6,705 nucleotides of DNA from Paracoccaceae bacterium (GCA_024742655.1 JANSYB010000119.1:1-6705); one strand, 5' to 3'; positions 1 to 6,141 are shown, counted from the stretch's first letter. Numbers and translations: made by a program. The notes: generated by a model not told the origin, from the sequence alone.

Positions 1-1
1 C

Positions 2-145
2 AAGGAACGTCCCGCGGTGCAGCGCGCCATCGACCTGCACAAGGATCAGCAGAACAGGGGGCGGCACCGGGCCGACAACAACACCGTCCTGTTCAACCAG
101 TCCGCAGCATCTCTCAGGCCCAAGCCGAAAGGTGATCCCATTTAG
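2..145 (+). CDS. C-terminal end of an unrecognised protein (5' truncated by window)
   Basis: The frame is open from the left edge and stops at TAG 143-145, giving 47 residues. Up to about codon 35 nearly every third base is G or C, as expected for a real gene in a GC-rich genome; the two other frames lack this bias. The tail is polar and basic (begins KERPAVQRAIDLHKDQQNRG, ends PKPKGDPI) with no membrane segment. I do not recognise the family: a mobilisation protein, a phage protein or the end of a secreted multidomain protein are all possible, and nothing here decides. The last dozen codons are less biased, so the original end may have changed. Confidence 0.5.
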   Translation, partial: KERPAVQRAIDLHKDQQNRGRHRADNNTVLFNQSAASLRPKPKGDPI

Positions 146-528
146 AGCCTTTAAGACGGAGGACTGTGCTCGCTCGTCTCGTCAAGTTGCGTTGATCGTC
201 CACGATCATCGTACTCCGAAAATACGCCCCAAGGTGGGTCCGGCACAATGCGGCCGCTCCCGAGCCGGCAAGGACCTCCTGATCGCCATTCAAAGGGGGA
301 AGCTCCGAATGAACCCACTGACATTGAGCCAGGAACTAGCGCGCCAGGCGCGGCTCGGCTGTTCTTGCTATGCTTGTCACGCCAAAAAAGCAACGACTTC
401 AAGCGGTAAAGCACGTCGGATGCACGGTCGCGCACTGCAAGGTGTCGTCACATAATGGACAAAAAAGTCTGGGATCTTTCTCCCGGGTGGCGGCATCTGG
501 AAACGGCGATCGGACGGCAAAGCACCGC
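146..528. other. 383-base stretch without a convincing gene
   Basis: Open frames exist on both strands (for example 132-455 plus and 151-435 minus). Their translations are rich in Arg, Ser and Cys, lack third-position bias, have no ribosome-binding site before the first ATG and match no family I know. I see no tRNA, no convincing sigma-70 promoter pair and no clean inverted repeat. The promoter of the downstream membrane-protein gene should lie here. Decayed coding sequence is possible but not demonstrated. Confidence 0.5.
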
Positions 529-840
529 ATGTACACATTGGGCTTCAGCATCACCTGGACGGTCCTCGCGGCACTGTTTGCGTGGTTCATTCGTTTTGAG
601 CCGGATTGGCAACAACAAGAAGCCTTCGTCAAAATCACCCTCACAGCGATGCCTCTTGCCGGCTTGCTCTTCATCCGGGACAGCCTCAGGAAGATGCGTC
701 GGCAACGAAGCATCCGGTGGGAAACGACAGGCGAGGCGACAGTGTTTATCTGGAAGGAACTCGATGGGTCGGAAAAGCGGAGTTGCGTGGACCCGCGCGT
801 TGAATGGGACAAGGATGACCGGAACTTTGCCGACCCATGA
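529..840 (+). CDS. small protein with two membrane helices, function unknown
   Basis: The 103-residue product has two hydrophobic segments, about residues 4-22 and 33-50, joined by a short polar loop (EPDWQQQ). A strongly basic stretch follows (RDSLRKMRRQR, 50-60), then a soluble tail of about 43 residues. The positive-inside rule places the basic tail in the cytoplasm and the loop in the periplasm. The frame is open back to an ATG at 370, but residues before position 529 look non-coding and no Shine-Dalgarno precedes 370. The ATG at 529 begins directly at the first helix, with only a weak GGA upstream, so the start is uncertain; GTG 487 is another option. It is followed after 92 bases by the LRR gene on the same strand, and the two could be co-transcribed. 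No family recognised. Confidence 0.55.
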   Translation: MYTLGFSITWTVLAALFAWFIRFEPDWQQQEAFVKITLTAMPLAGLLFIRDSLRKMRRQRSIRWETTGEATVFIWKELDGSEKRSCVDPRVEWDKDDRNFADP

Positions 841-921
841 CACAGATTTGTTTTCCCGTGCGGAGGAATGTCCTGTGCTTGTTCCAACAACGTCGATGAA
901 GGCGTCGGTCGAACCTTTCAG

Positions 922-927
922 AAGGAG
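922..927 (+). promoter_or_regulatory. Shine-Dalgarno AAGGAG of the LRR gene
   Basis: AAGGAG lies five bases before ATG 933. This supports that start and marks the gene as actively translated, unlike the weak site before the small membrane protein upstream. Confidence 0.75.
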
Positions 928-932
928 CAAGC

Positions 933-1892
933 ATGTTCGGATTTAACCGCTGGCGCAAAACCATAGAGATCGTTGAAGCCCCGCTTCGTCGTGCCAACAA
1001 CCGGTACGATCAGGATGAAACGATGCACGTGCGAACCGCGCGCATCAAAGGCCCTTGGCATTCCGGGATGGTCGACTTTCTGAAGACGCATGAAGTTGGC
1101 GGGCTGTCATTCTATTATCGCGACGGTTTCAGATGTGACGATTACGCCTTCCTAAAGGACTTGCCCTTCATAACGCTTTTTCACATGCCCTATCCAGATG
1201 CTGGCGTGGATGTCGAACCAATACCCGTTCCGGACTTGATCGGGCTGACGCGTTTGGTGGCACAATTCAAGGTGGGCCACCTCGTCAACATCGATCAGCT
1301 TCCAAAGCTTCAGTCCTGCACGATGCAATGGCAACCCAAACTGCACTCCGTCTTTGACGCAAAGGCCCTGCAACGACTGCAGATCACCGGCCTCAACTGG
1401 CAGAAAACTGACAGGCTGGCCGATCTACAATCCCTTCGAAACCTCGAAGTCGCACATAGTGGCATAAGGTCCTTCGCGCCGATCGCGGAATTGCGAAACC
1501 TCGATCGGTTGTCGCTGTCGGTCTGTCATCGCCTTGAAAGCCTGGATGGTATCGAAAACCTCCGGACCCTCCGCTGCCTGCACTTGGCGGAGGTGAGCAA
1601 GGTAACCTCGCTGGATCGTCTGGCATCTCTGAAAAATCTGGAGGTCCTGACCATTGCGGACGGAAGGGAAATAGAGTCTGTCGCCCCTCTGGAAGGGCTG
1701 ACCAATCTCAAGGCTCTCTGGATTGCTGGCACCAAGGCCAAGATCATTGACGGTGATCTGACACCGCTCACGCGCCTGCCGAACCTGGCCATGCTCACTT
1801 TGGGGAATAAGCGCCATTATTCACACCGCGCCATCAAGAAATGGGATTGGGCGAACATCGACACCCCATGCAAGCAGTTGGAGCGGGTTTGA
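933..1892 (+). CDS. leucine-rich-repeat protein, cytoplasmic, function unknown
   Basis: The 319-residue protein has no signal peptide and no membrane segment, so it is probably cytoplasmic. Residues 1-100 are a non-repeat N-terminal part. Residues from about 101 show degenerate leucine-rich spacing, and residues 168-282 form five clear repeats of 20-26 residues, each starting with a pattern like xNLxxLxL: near 168, 188 (RNLDRLSLS), 211 (RTLRCLHLA), 234 (KNLEVLTIA) and 257 (TNLKALWIA). Spacing of about 23 resembles SDS22/internalin-type repeats. The tail 290-319 is basic and aromatic and may cap the solenoid. LRR solenoids bind proteins, so a protein partner is expected, but which one is unknown. 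It lies 92 bases after the small membrane-protein gene and ends convergent with the transporter operon. GC is visibly lower than in the operon. An immunity or regulatory role is inference only. Confidence 0.8.
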   Translation: MFGFNRWRKTIEIVEAPLRRANNRYDQDETMHVRTARIKGPWHSGMVDFLKTHEVGGLSFYYRDGFRCDDYAFLKDLPFITLFHMPYPDAGVDVEPIPVPDLIGLTRLVAQFKVGHLVNIDQLPKLQSCTMQWQPKLHSVFDAKALQRLQITGLNWQKTDRLADLQSLRNLEVAHSGIRSFAPIAELRNLDRLSLSVCHRLESLDGIENLRTLRCLHLAEVSKVTSLDRLASLKNLEVLTIADGREIESVAPLEGLTNLKALWIAGTKAKIIDGDLTPLTRLPNLAMLTLGNKRHYSHRAIKKWDWANIDTPCKQLERV

Positions 1893-1983
1893 ACAATCAG
1901 GTGCCCGCCCCATCGGTTCAAGCCAATTGGCAGGCAAGGTTACTGTCTATTGGTTGATGTCCGCAGTCATGGTCTTGTTGCAG
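1893..1983. other. convergent intergenic gap, no clear terminator
   Basis: These 91 bases separate the ends of the LRR gene (plus) and the ugpE-like gene (minus). They hold a perfect 10-base palindrome, GCCAATTGGC at 1922-1931, and an imperfect pair TCAAGCCAAT (1918-1927) with ATTGGTTGA (1949-1957). Neither is followed by a run of T on either strand, so an intrinsic terminator is not supported. Termination may be Rho-dependent. Confidence 0.4.
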
Positions 1984-2790
1984 TCATTTGATCCCGGCAC
2001 GCAGAAACGCTTGCACAAATTGCCTCTGAAAGATCAGGAACGCCGACAAAAGCGGAAGGATCACCATCACGGTTGCCGCCGAGATGACCGAGATATCAAC
2101 GCCGTTCTCGGGCGCGCCGAAGATCGAGAGCCCCACCGTCAAAGGTCTCGTGGTGTCGGAGTTCGTCACGATCAGCGGCCAGAGAAAGTTGTTCCAATGT
2201 GTCGCCACCGACACCAGTGCGTACGCGATATAGGTCGGCCGCGCCGCCGGAATGTAGACATGCCACAGCACGCCCAGCAGGCTGCATCCTTCGACGCGCG
2301 CCATCTCGTCCAACTCCTTTGGCACCGATTTGAAGGCCTGTCGCATCAGGAAGATGCCGAAGGCCGACGCCATGTAGGGCGCACCGATGCCGAGGATGCT
2401 GTCGAGCAAGCCCAGCGTTGCGGCAACCCTGTAATTCTCGACGATCAGCACCTCGGGCAGAATGAAAAGCTGCAAAAGCACGAGCACGAACAGCGTGTCC
2501 TTGCCGTAGAACTGCACCTGGGCGAACGCAAACCCGGCCAGCGTGCAAAGGAAGAACTGTCCGATCAGCACGGTCGTCACCAGCAGAAAGGTGTTCAGGA
2601 AATAGCGTAACCAGGGCGCGCCCTCCCACGCGGTGCGGAAATTATCCAGCGTCAGGGGCGCGGTCAGGTTGAAGTTGACCGCATCCGTCGTGGTGTGAAA
2701 GGCGGCCCAGACGGCAAACACCAGCGGCGAAATCCACAGGATGGCCAGCAGCAGCGCGCCCGCGTTTTCTATCCGGCGCGCGAGGGTCAT
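1984..2790 (-). CDS. ugpE: ABC transporter permease, UgpE-like (CUT1 family)
   Basis: This 268-residue inner-membrane subunit is the second channel-forming permease; E. coli UgpE is about 281 residues. Hydrophobic segments lie near 10-30, 64-90, 98-118, 134-150, 186-208 and 236-254, the six helices usual for the family. The EAA loop that docks on the ATPase is at 159-181 (ELDEMARVEG, then YIPAARP), with the invariant Gly at 168. The start ATG 2788-2790 overlaps the ugpA-like stop as ATGA, and AGGA at 2801-2804 is its ribosome-binding site. The frame is open further upstream, but that part lies wholly inside ugpA in another frame and is not protein-like. It is the last gene of the operon. Substrate class is inferred from the neighbouring regulator and binding protein; other CUT1 sugar or polyol transporters have similar permeases. 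Confidence 0.88.
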   Translation of the reverse strand: MTLARRIENAGALLLAILWISPLVFAVWAAFHTTTDAVNFNLTAPLTLDNFRTAWEGAPWLRYFLNTFLLVTTVLIGQFFLCTLAGFAFAQVQFYGKDTLFVLVLLQLFILPEVLIVENYRVAATLGLLDSILGIGAPYMASAFGIFLMRQAFKSVPKELDEMARVEGCSLLGVLWHVYIPAARPTYIAYALVSVATHWNNFLWPLIVTNSDTTRPLTVGLSIFGAPENGVDISVISAATVMVILPLLSAFLIFQRQFVQAFLRAGIK

Positions 2791-3713
2791 CGGTAATGCG
2801 TCCTGCGGTCGATCACGAAGAACTGGATCGCCGCGACGACCCCGAGAACCGCAAGCACCATGACCGTCATCGCCGCCGCCGCCGGTGCATCGAAAAAGGC
2901 AAAGGCGTTTTCCCAGATATAGTAGAGGATCAGCATCGAGGCGTCCGAAGGACCACCCTTGGTCAGGATGAAGATGTGGTCGATCAGCTTCACCGAGTTG
3001 ATCAATGCGTTCACCAGGATGAACAGCGTCGTCGGCATCAGAAGCGGCAGAACGATCCGCCGCAGGTAGGTCCAGCGGCTCGCCCCTTCTATCTCGGCGG
3101 CTTCCTTGAGATCGGGCGGTATGGTTTGCAGTGCGGCGAGATAGAAGATCATGAAGAAGCCGGACTCCTTCCAGATCGTCACGATGCAGACCGCCCAAAG
3201 CGCGGTTTCAGGTTGTCCCAGCCAGTTGATTGAGGGCGCCCCGAACAGGGCCCCGATTTGGTCCAACACGCCGAAACCGGGCGTGTAGAAGAAAAGCCAC
3301 AGGTTCCCCGCCGCGATCATCGGCAGAACGGTCGGCGTGAAGTACGCCGTCCTCACGAAGCTGCGCGCGGGGATCTTCGCGTTGGCCCAGAGCGCCATTG
3401 CCAGCGCGATCACGATCGAGACGGGGATCGTCACGGCGGCATAGAAGATGTTGTTCCCCACTACCGTCCAGAAGGTCGGGTCGTCGAACAGCCGCTGGTA
3501 GTTTTCCAGGCCAACGAACTCGGACGGGTTGCGGCGCGTGCCGCGGGAAAAGGCGGAGGTCCAGAGTGTCGCCAGCGAGGGATAGAATGCGAAGGTCGAC
3601 AGCATGACAAGGGCGGGCGTCAGCAGCAGCCAGCCGTGCACGGCCCTGCGGCGGCGCATGAATGCCGCGGTTCCCATCTCTTTTACCGTGCCGGTCGCCA
3701 ATTTGTTTCGCAT
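2787..3713 (-). CDS. ugpA: ABC transporter permease, UgpA-like (CUT1 family)
   Basis: This 308-residue inner-membrane protein is the first permease of the importer; E. coli UgpA is 295. Residues 1-26 are basic and cytoplasmic. Hydrophobic segments follow near 27-47, 86-110, 122-145, 172-195, 225-248 and 278-302. The region FVGLENYQRLFDDPTFW (66-82), before helix 2, is typical of CUT1 permeases. The EAA loop is intact at 204-223 (EAAEIEGASRW, then RRIVLPL). The start is uncertain: ATG 3713 has no good ribosome-binding site and sits 15 bases after a strong stem-loop. ATG 3677 and ATG 3659 (MRRRRAVHG) are in frame and would give 296 or 290 residues, nearer the E. coli length. It overlaps the ugpE-like gene by ATGA, so the two permeases are probably translationally coupled in equal amounts. 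Confidence 0.88.
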   Translation of the reverse strand: MRNKLATGTVKEMGTAAFMRRRRAVHGWLLLTPALVMLSTFAFYPSLATLWTSAFSRGTRRNPSEFVGLENYQRLFDDPTFWTVVGNNIFYAAVTIPVSIVIALAMALWANAKIPARSFVRTAYFTPTVLPMIAAGNLWLFFYTPGFGVLDQIGALFGAPSINWLGQPETALWAVCIVTIWKESGFFMIFYLAALQTIPPDLKEAAEIEGASRWTYLRRIVLPLLMPTTLFILVNALINSVKLIDHIFILTKGGPSDASMLILYYIWENAFAFFDAPAAAAMTVMVLAVLGVVAAIQFFVIDRRTHYR

Positions 3714-3728
3714 CCGTGCGTTGGAACG

Positions 3729-3757
3729 GGACGGCGCCGCAAGCTTCGGCGCCGTCC
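3729..3757 (-). promoter_or_regulatory. intercistronic stem-loop between binding protein and permease genes
   Basis: GGACGGCGCCG at 3729-3739 pairs perfectly with CGGCGCCGTCC at 3747-3757, an 11-bp GC-rich stem with a 7-base loop. It lies in the 57-base gap between the binding-protein stop (3771) and the ugpA-like start (3713). No run of U follows in the minus-strand transcript, so it is probably not a full terminator. In binding-protein operons such as malE-malF, an intercistronic hairpin protects the upstream message from 3' decay and lets the binding protein exceed the permeases; the same role is inferred here. It may also mask the ugpA ribosome-binding region. Confidence 0.75.
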
Positions 3758-3770
3758 ATATCGGTTGGCT

Positions 3771-5033
3771 TTACTGGTACGCAGACAGCAGGTTTTCCGC
3801 TGCCTTCTGCGCCTCGGACAACGCCTCTGCCGGTGCCTTGGCGCCGGTCAGCGCGGACTGGATGGCATTATTCAAGCCTTCACGTACACGCGCCGTCTCG
3901 AAGGTCGAGAACTCGGCCACAGCGTGCTCCAGCTGATTGCGGGCGACCAGGGCCGGGGGAAATTCCTCGGTGTAGGCCTTCAGCTTCTCGGTCTCGTAGG
4001 CGGAGGGAGAGACGCCCATGTAGCCGGTCTGGATCGACCATTCGGCGGCCTGTTCCGGCGCGGTCATGAACTTGATCAGTTCAAGCGCGGCCTGACGCTC
4101 TTCGTCCGTGGCATCCTTGAAGATGTAGAAATTGCCGCCCCCGGTGGGGGAGCCCAGCCGCTCGTTGCCGGGCAGCATGGCGACACCAAAATCAAAGCTG
4201 GCGTTGTTCTTCACCGCCGTGAGGTTGCCGGTGGAATGCCACATCATGGCGGTCTCGCCTTCGAGGAAAGCCTGGCGCAGCGTGCCCCACTCGACCGTGC
4301 CCTCGGGCATGATCCCGTGCTCGGCCGACAGCGATTTCCAGAATTCCAGCGTCTCGACCACCTTTTCGTCATCGAAATTGGTGGTCAGCCCGTCATCCGA
4401 CATCACTTCCTTGCCGTTCTGGATCGCGAGCGCCTGGAACATCCAGTAGGGGTAACCTGTCGACGGGATCATCAGGCCATAGCGGTCTTCAGTGGTCAGT
4501 TCCTTGCCCATCGACACCAGTTCGTCCCACGTCGTGGGAGGGCTTTCCGGGTCGAGGCCCGCGTCGCGGAACATGTCCTTGTTGTAATAGGCCACGATGG
4601 TCGAGCGCTGGAAAGGGACGCCCCAGGTTTTGCCCTCGATCTTGGAGTTGGCCATCAGCGCCGGGTAGAAGCTGTTCAGCCACTGCTTTTCTTCTTCGGT
4701 CTCGACAACGTCCTCGAAGGGCACGATCAGGTCCTGTTCGATCAGGTCATAGGCATCGATCGAGAACATCACCGCAAGCTGCGCCGGATCACCCGAGTTG
4801 AGCGCCGACAGCGCCTTGATGCGTGTGTCGTCGTAGTTGCCGGCATAGATCGCGTTGACGGTAATATCAGGGTTCTGCTCCTGGAAATCGGCGACGATCC
4901 CGTCCACCACCTCGGTGAGCGGGCCGCCCACGGCGATGGGATAATACATGGTCAGTTCGGTCTCGGCGGCAGCCGGATTGACAAGGGCGGTGCTGGCGGT
5001 GAGCATAGCGACAGCAGTAGAGTAGCGAAGCAT
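3771..5033 (-). CDS. ugpB: periplasmic solute-binding protein, UgpB-like
   Basis: This 420-residue extracellular solute-binding protein (family 1) delivers ligand to the permeases. Residues 1-23 form a Sec signal peptide: a positive start (MLRY), a hydrophobic core and AAA before the likely cleavage at A23/E24. There is no lipobox cysteine, so the mature protein should be free in the periplasm. By eye against E. coli UgpB the shared blocks are GNYDD (66-70), VPFQRST followed by AYYNKDMF (139-155), AGLDPESPPTTWDEL (158-172), STGNL (267-271), FGVAMLPG (282-289), GGG (298-300), the TGYMGVSPSAY block (336-346) and R384 before the final helix. The start at 5033 is chosen over the longer open frame from 5228 because AGAGGA lies at the right distance and the signal peptide begins exactly here; the earlier codons overlap the ATPase gene. 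Ligand is probably glycerol-3-phosphate or a glycerophosphodiester, but another polyol or sugar is possible. Confidence 0.88.
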   Translation of the reverse strand: MLRYSTAVAMLTASTALVNPAAAETELTMYYPIAVGGPLTEVVDGIVADFQEQNPDITVNAIYAGNYDDTRIKALSALNSGDPAQLAVMFSIDAYDLIEQDLIVPFEDVVETEEEKQWLNSFYPALMANSKIEGKTWGVPFQRSTIVAYYNKDMFRDAGLDPESPPTTWDELVSMGKELTTEDRYGLMIPSTGYPYWMFQALAIQNGKEVMSDDGLTTNFDDEKVVETLEFWKSLSAEHGIMPEGTVEWGTLRQAFLEGETAMMWHSTGNLTAVKNNASFDFGVAMLPGNERLGSPTGGGNFYIFKDATDEERQAALELIKFMTAPEQAAEWSIQTGYMGVSPSAYETEKLKAYTEEFPPALVARNQLEHAVAEFSTFETARVREGLNNAIQSALTGAKAPAEALSEAQKAAENLLSAYQ

Positions 5034-5040
5034 TTGGCTT

Positions 5041-5046
5041 TCCTCT
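5041..5046 (-). promoter_or_regulatory. Shine-Dalgarno of the binding-protein gene
   Basis: The minus strand reads AGAGGA seven bases before ATG 5033. It lies wholly within the 13 bases between the ATPase stop (TGA 5049-5047) and this start. A strong site directly after a stop codon suggests ribosomes reinitiate efficiently, and it fixes the start of the binding protein. Confidence 0.75.
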
Positions 5047-6141
5047 TCAGTCTGATACGGGTTGGGGTTGGGGTGCCTTGCGGCTATCACGGGGCGCCGT
5101 TTGGCGATGGTCCGCCCCGTAATTCTTCTGCGGGTTCTCTTTGGCCCGGCCGGTGCCGGCGTCAAAGAGAACCCTGTGTTCTTCAGGAATGCGAAGCCCG
5201 ATCTCGTCCCCGGGGCGCCAGTCGGCATGGCCCGGGGCGGATACGATCAGGCCACGTGTCGCCGGGTGGTCCACCACCACATGCGTATGCGCGCCCAGGA
5301 ATTCGACATCGCCCACGCGACCGGTCAGGTCATCCGCATCGGGCTGGAGTGCCGCGATATGTTCAGGACGAATGCCCACGGTCACGCCACCTTGCCCAAG
5401 AGCATCTCCATCGATCATCGCCATCGGCGGATCACCGATGAACTCGGCGGCGAAGGTGCTGGCCGGGTGTGCGTATAGCGTGGCGGGGCTGTCGGCCTGC
5501 TCCACACGGCCTTCGCGCATCAGCACTACGGTATCGGACAGGGACATCGCCTCGGTCTGGTCATGGGTGACGTAAATCACTGTGAGACCCAGCTTGCGCT
5601 GCAAGGCCTTGATTTCCCGGCGTACCGAATGGCGCAGCTTTGCATCCAGGTTCGACAGAGGCTCATCCATCAGACAAAGCGGGTGTCCCGAAACCACGGC
5701 ACGCGCCAGGGCCACGCGCTGGCGTTGTCCGCCGGACAACTCAGCGGGCTTTCTTGCCTCCAGGCCCTGGAGGCTCAGCATCTCGACCGCTTCTGCGAAT
5801 TTCTCGGCTCGTTCCGGCTTGGAAACCTTGCGGACCTTCATCCCGAAAGAGACATTTTCCCTAACGCTAAGATGCGGAAATAGCGCGTAGGATTGGAACA
5901 CCATAGACAGCGCCCGCTGCGAGGCGGGAAGGTGCGTGACATCGCGCCCGGCGATCCTCACAGACCCGCTCTGCGGCAGTTCCAGCCCGGAAATCAGGCG
6001 AAGGAGCGTGGACTTGCCACATCCAGAGGGGCCCAGCACAGCCACGAAGTCGCCCTCGGGAATATCCAGCGTCACGTTCGCGACGCCGCCGCGACCATTC
6101 CATTGGCGCGTGACCGCGTCGAGACCCACGAACGCACTCAT
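5047..6141 (-). CDS. ugpC: ABC transporter ATPase, UgpC/MalK-like
   Basis: This 364-residue cytoplasmic ATPase works as a homodimer on the two permeases. All motifs are intact: Walker A GPSGCGKST (37-45), Q-loop Q83 in VFQSYALFPH, signature LSGGQ (135-139), Walker B CLMDE (156-160) with catalytic E160, D-loop SNLDA (163-167) and switch His193 in VTHDQTEAMS. Residues from about 235 form the MalK-type regulatory (TOBE) domain, with GIRPEH at 256-261. Family members normally end close after the motif seen here as LFDAGTGRA (325-333). This one continues for 31 residues (334-364), a polar tail rich in Pro, Gln and Arg that ends PQPQPVSD. The start ATG 6141 overlaps the regulator stop as ATGA; GGAG at 6149-6152 is its ribosome-binding site. 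Single-ATPase architecture separates it from the two-ATPase glycerol importer GlpSTPQV of rhizobia. Confidence 0.92.
   Translation of the reverse strand: MSAFVGLDAVTRQWNGRGGVANVTLDIPEGDFVAVLGPSGCGKSTLLRLISGLELPQSGSVRIAGRDVTHLPASQRALSMVFQSYALFPHLSVRENVSFGMKVRKVSKPERAEKFAEAVEMLSLQGLEARKPAELSGGQRQRVALARAVVSGHPLCLMDEPLSNLDAKLRHSVRREIKALQRKLGLTVIYVTHDQTEAMSLSDTVVLMREGRVEQADSPATLYAHPASTFAAEFIGDPPMAMIDGDALGQGGVTVGIRPEHIAALQPDADDLTGRVGDVEFLGAHTHVVVDHPATRGLIVSAPGHADWRPGDEIGLRIPEEHRVLFDAGTGRAKENPQKNYGADHRQTAPRDSRKAPQPQPVSD
5132..5174 (-). promoter_or_regulatory. long stem-loop inside the 3' end of the ugpC-like gene
   Basis: GGGTTCTCTTTG at 5132-5143 is a perfect 12-base reverse complement of CAAAGAGAACCC at 5163-5174. 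Within the 19-base spacer, CCGGC (5146-5150) can pair with GCCGG (5155-5159), so the whole element can fold into one nearly continuous hairpin. It lies exactly where ATPases of this family usually end: the first arm in the transcript codes for the conserved VLF of LFDAGTG, the second for the start of the extra tail. No U-run follows, so it is not a typical intrinsic terminator. A processing, stabilising or attenuating element is inferred. Confidence 0.7.

Noticed and set aside
151..435. 94-codon minus-strand frame in the left gap
   Set aside because: It is Ser/Gly/Arg-rich with no coding bias and no ribosome-binding site, and the plus-strand frame over the same bases is equally unconvincing.
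868..966. Possible 32-codon ORF (MSCACSNNVDEG...) after GGAGG at 862-866
   Set aside because: The GGAGG is only one base from the ATG, the frame runs into the LRR gene, and the peptide has no recognisable feature.
1918..1957. Candidate terminator between the convergent genes
   Set aside because: The stem is imperfect and no T-run follows on either strand; only the short palindrome at 1922-1931 is exact.
2791..3198. 136-codon upstream extension of the ugpE-like frame
   Set aside because: It overlaps ugpA entirely in another frame and its translation is not protein-like. ATG 2790 has an ATGA overlap and an AGGA site.
5057..5075. Short repeat of GGGTTGGGG type
   Set aside because: It is only the codons for the PQPQP end of the ATPase tail; two units do not make a meaningful tandem array.
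5132..5174. Reading the ugpC hairpin as a factor-independent terminator
   Set aside because: The bases after the stem on the minus strand are GCAGAAGAATTACGG, with no U-tract, and the coding frame continues through it to a downstream stop.
5034..5228. 65-codon upstream extension of the binding-protein frame
   Set aside because: It lies inside the ATPase gene and would bury the signal peptide; the Shine-Dalgarno and signal sequence fix the start at 5033.
3258..5441. Very long plus-strand open frame (727 codons)
   Set aside because: It lies antisense to ugpA, ugpB and ugpC, whose products have intact family motifs. The translation is His/Arg/Gly-rich with no recognisable domain, the usual shadow of GC-rich coding DNA.
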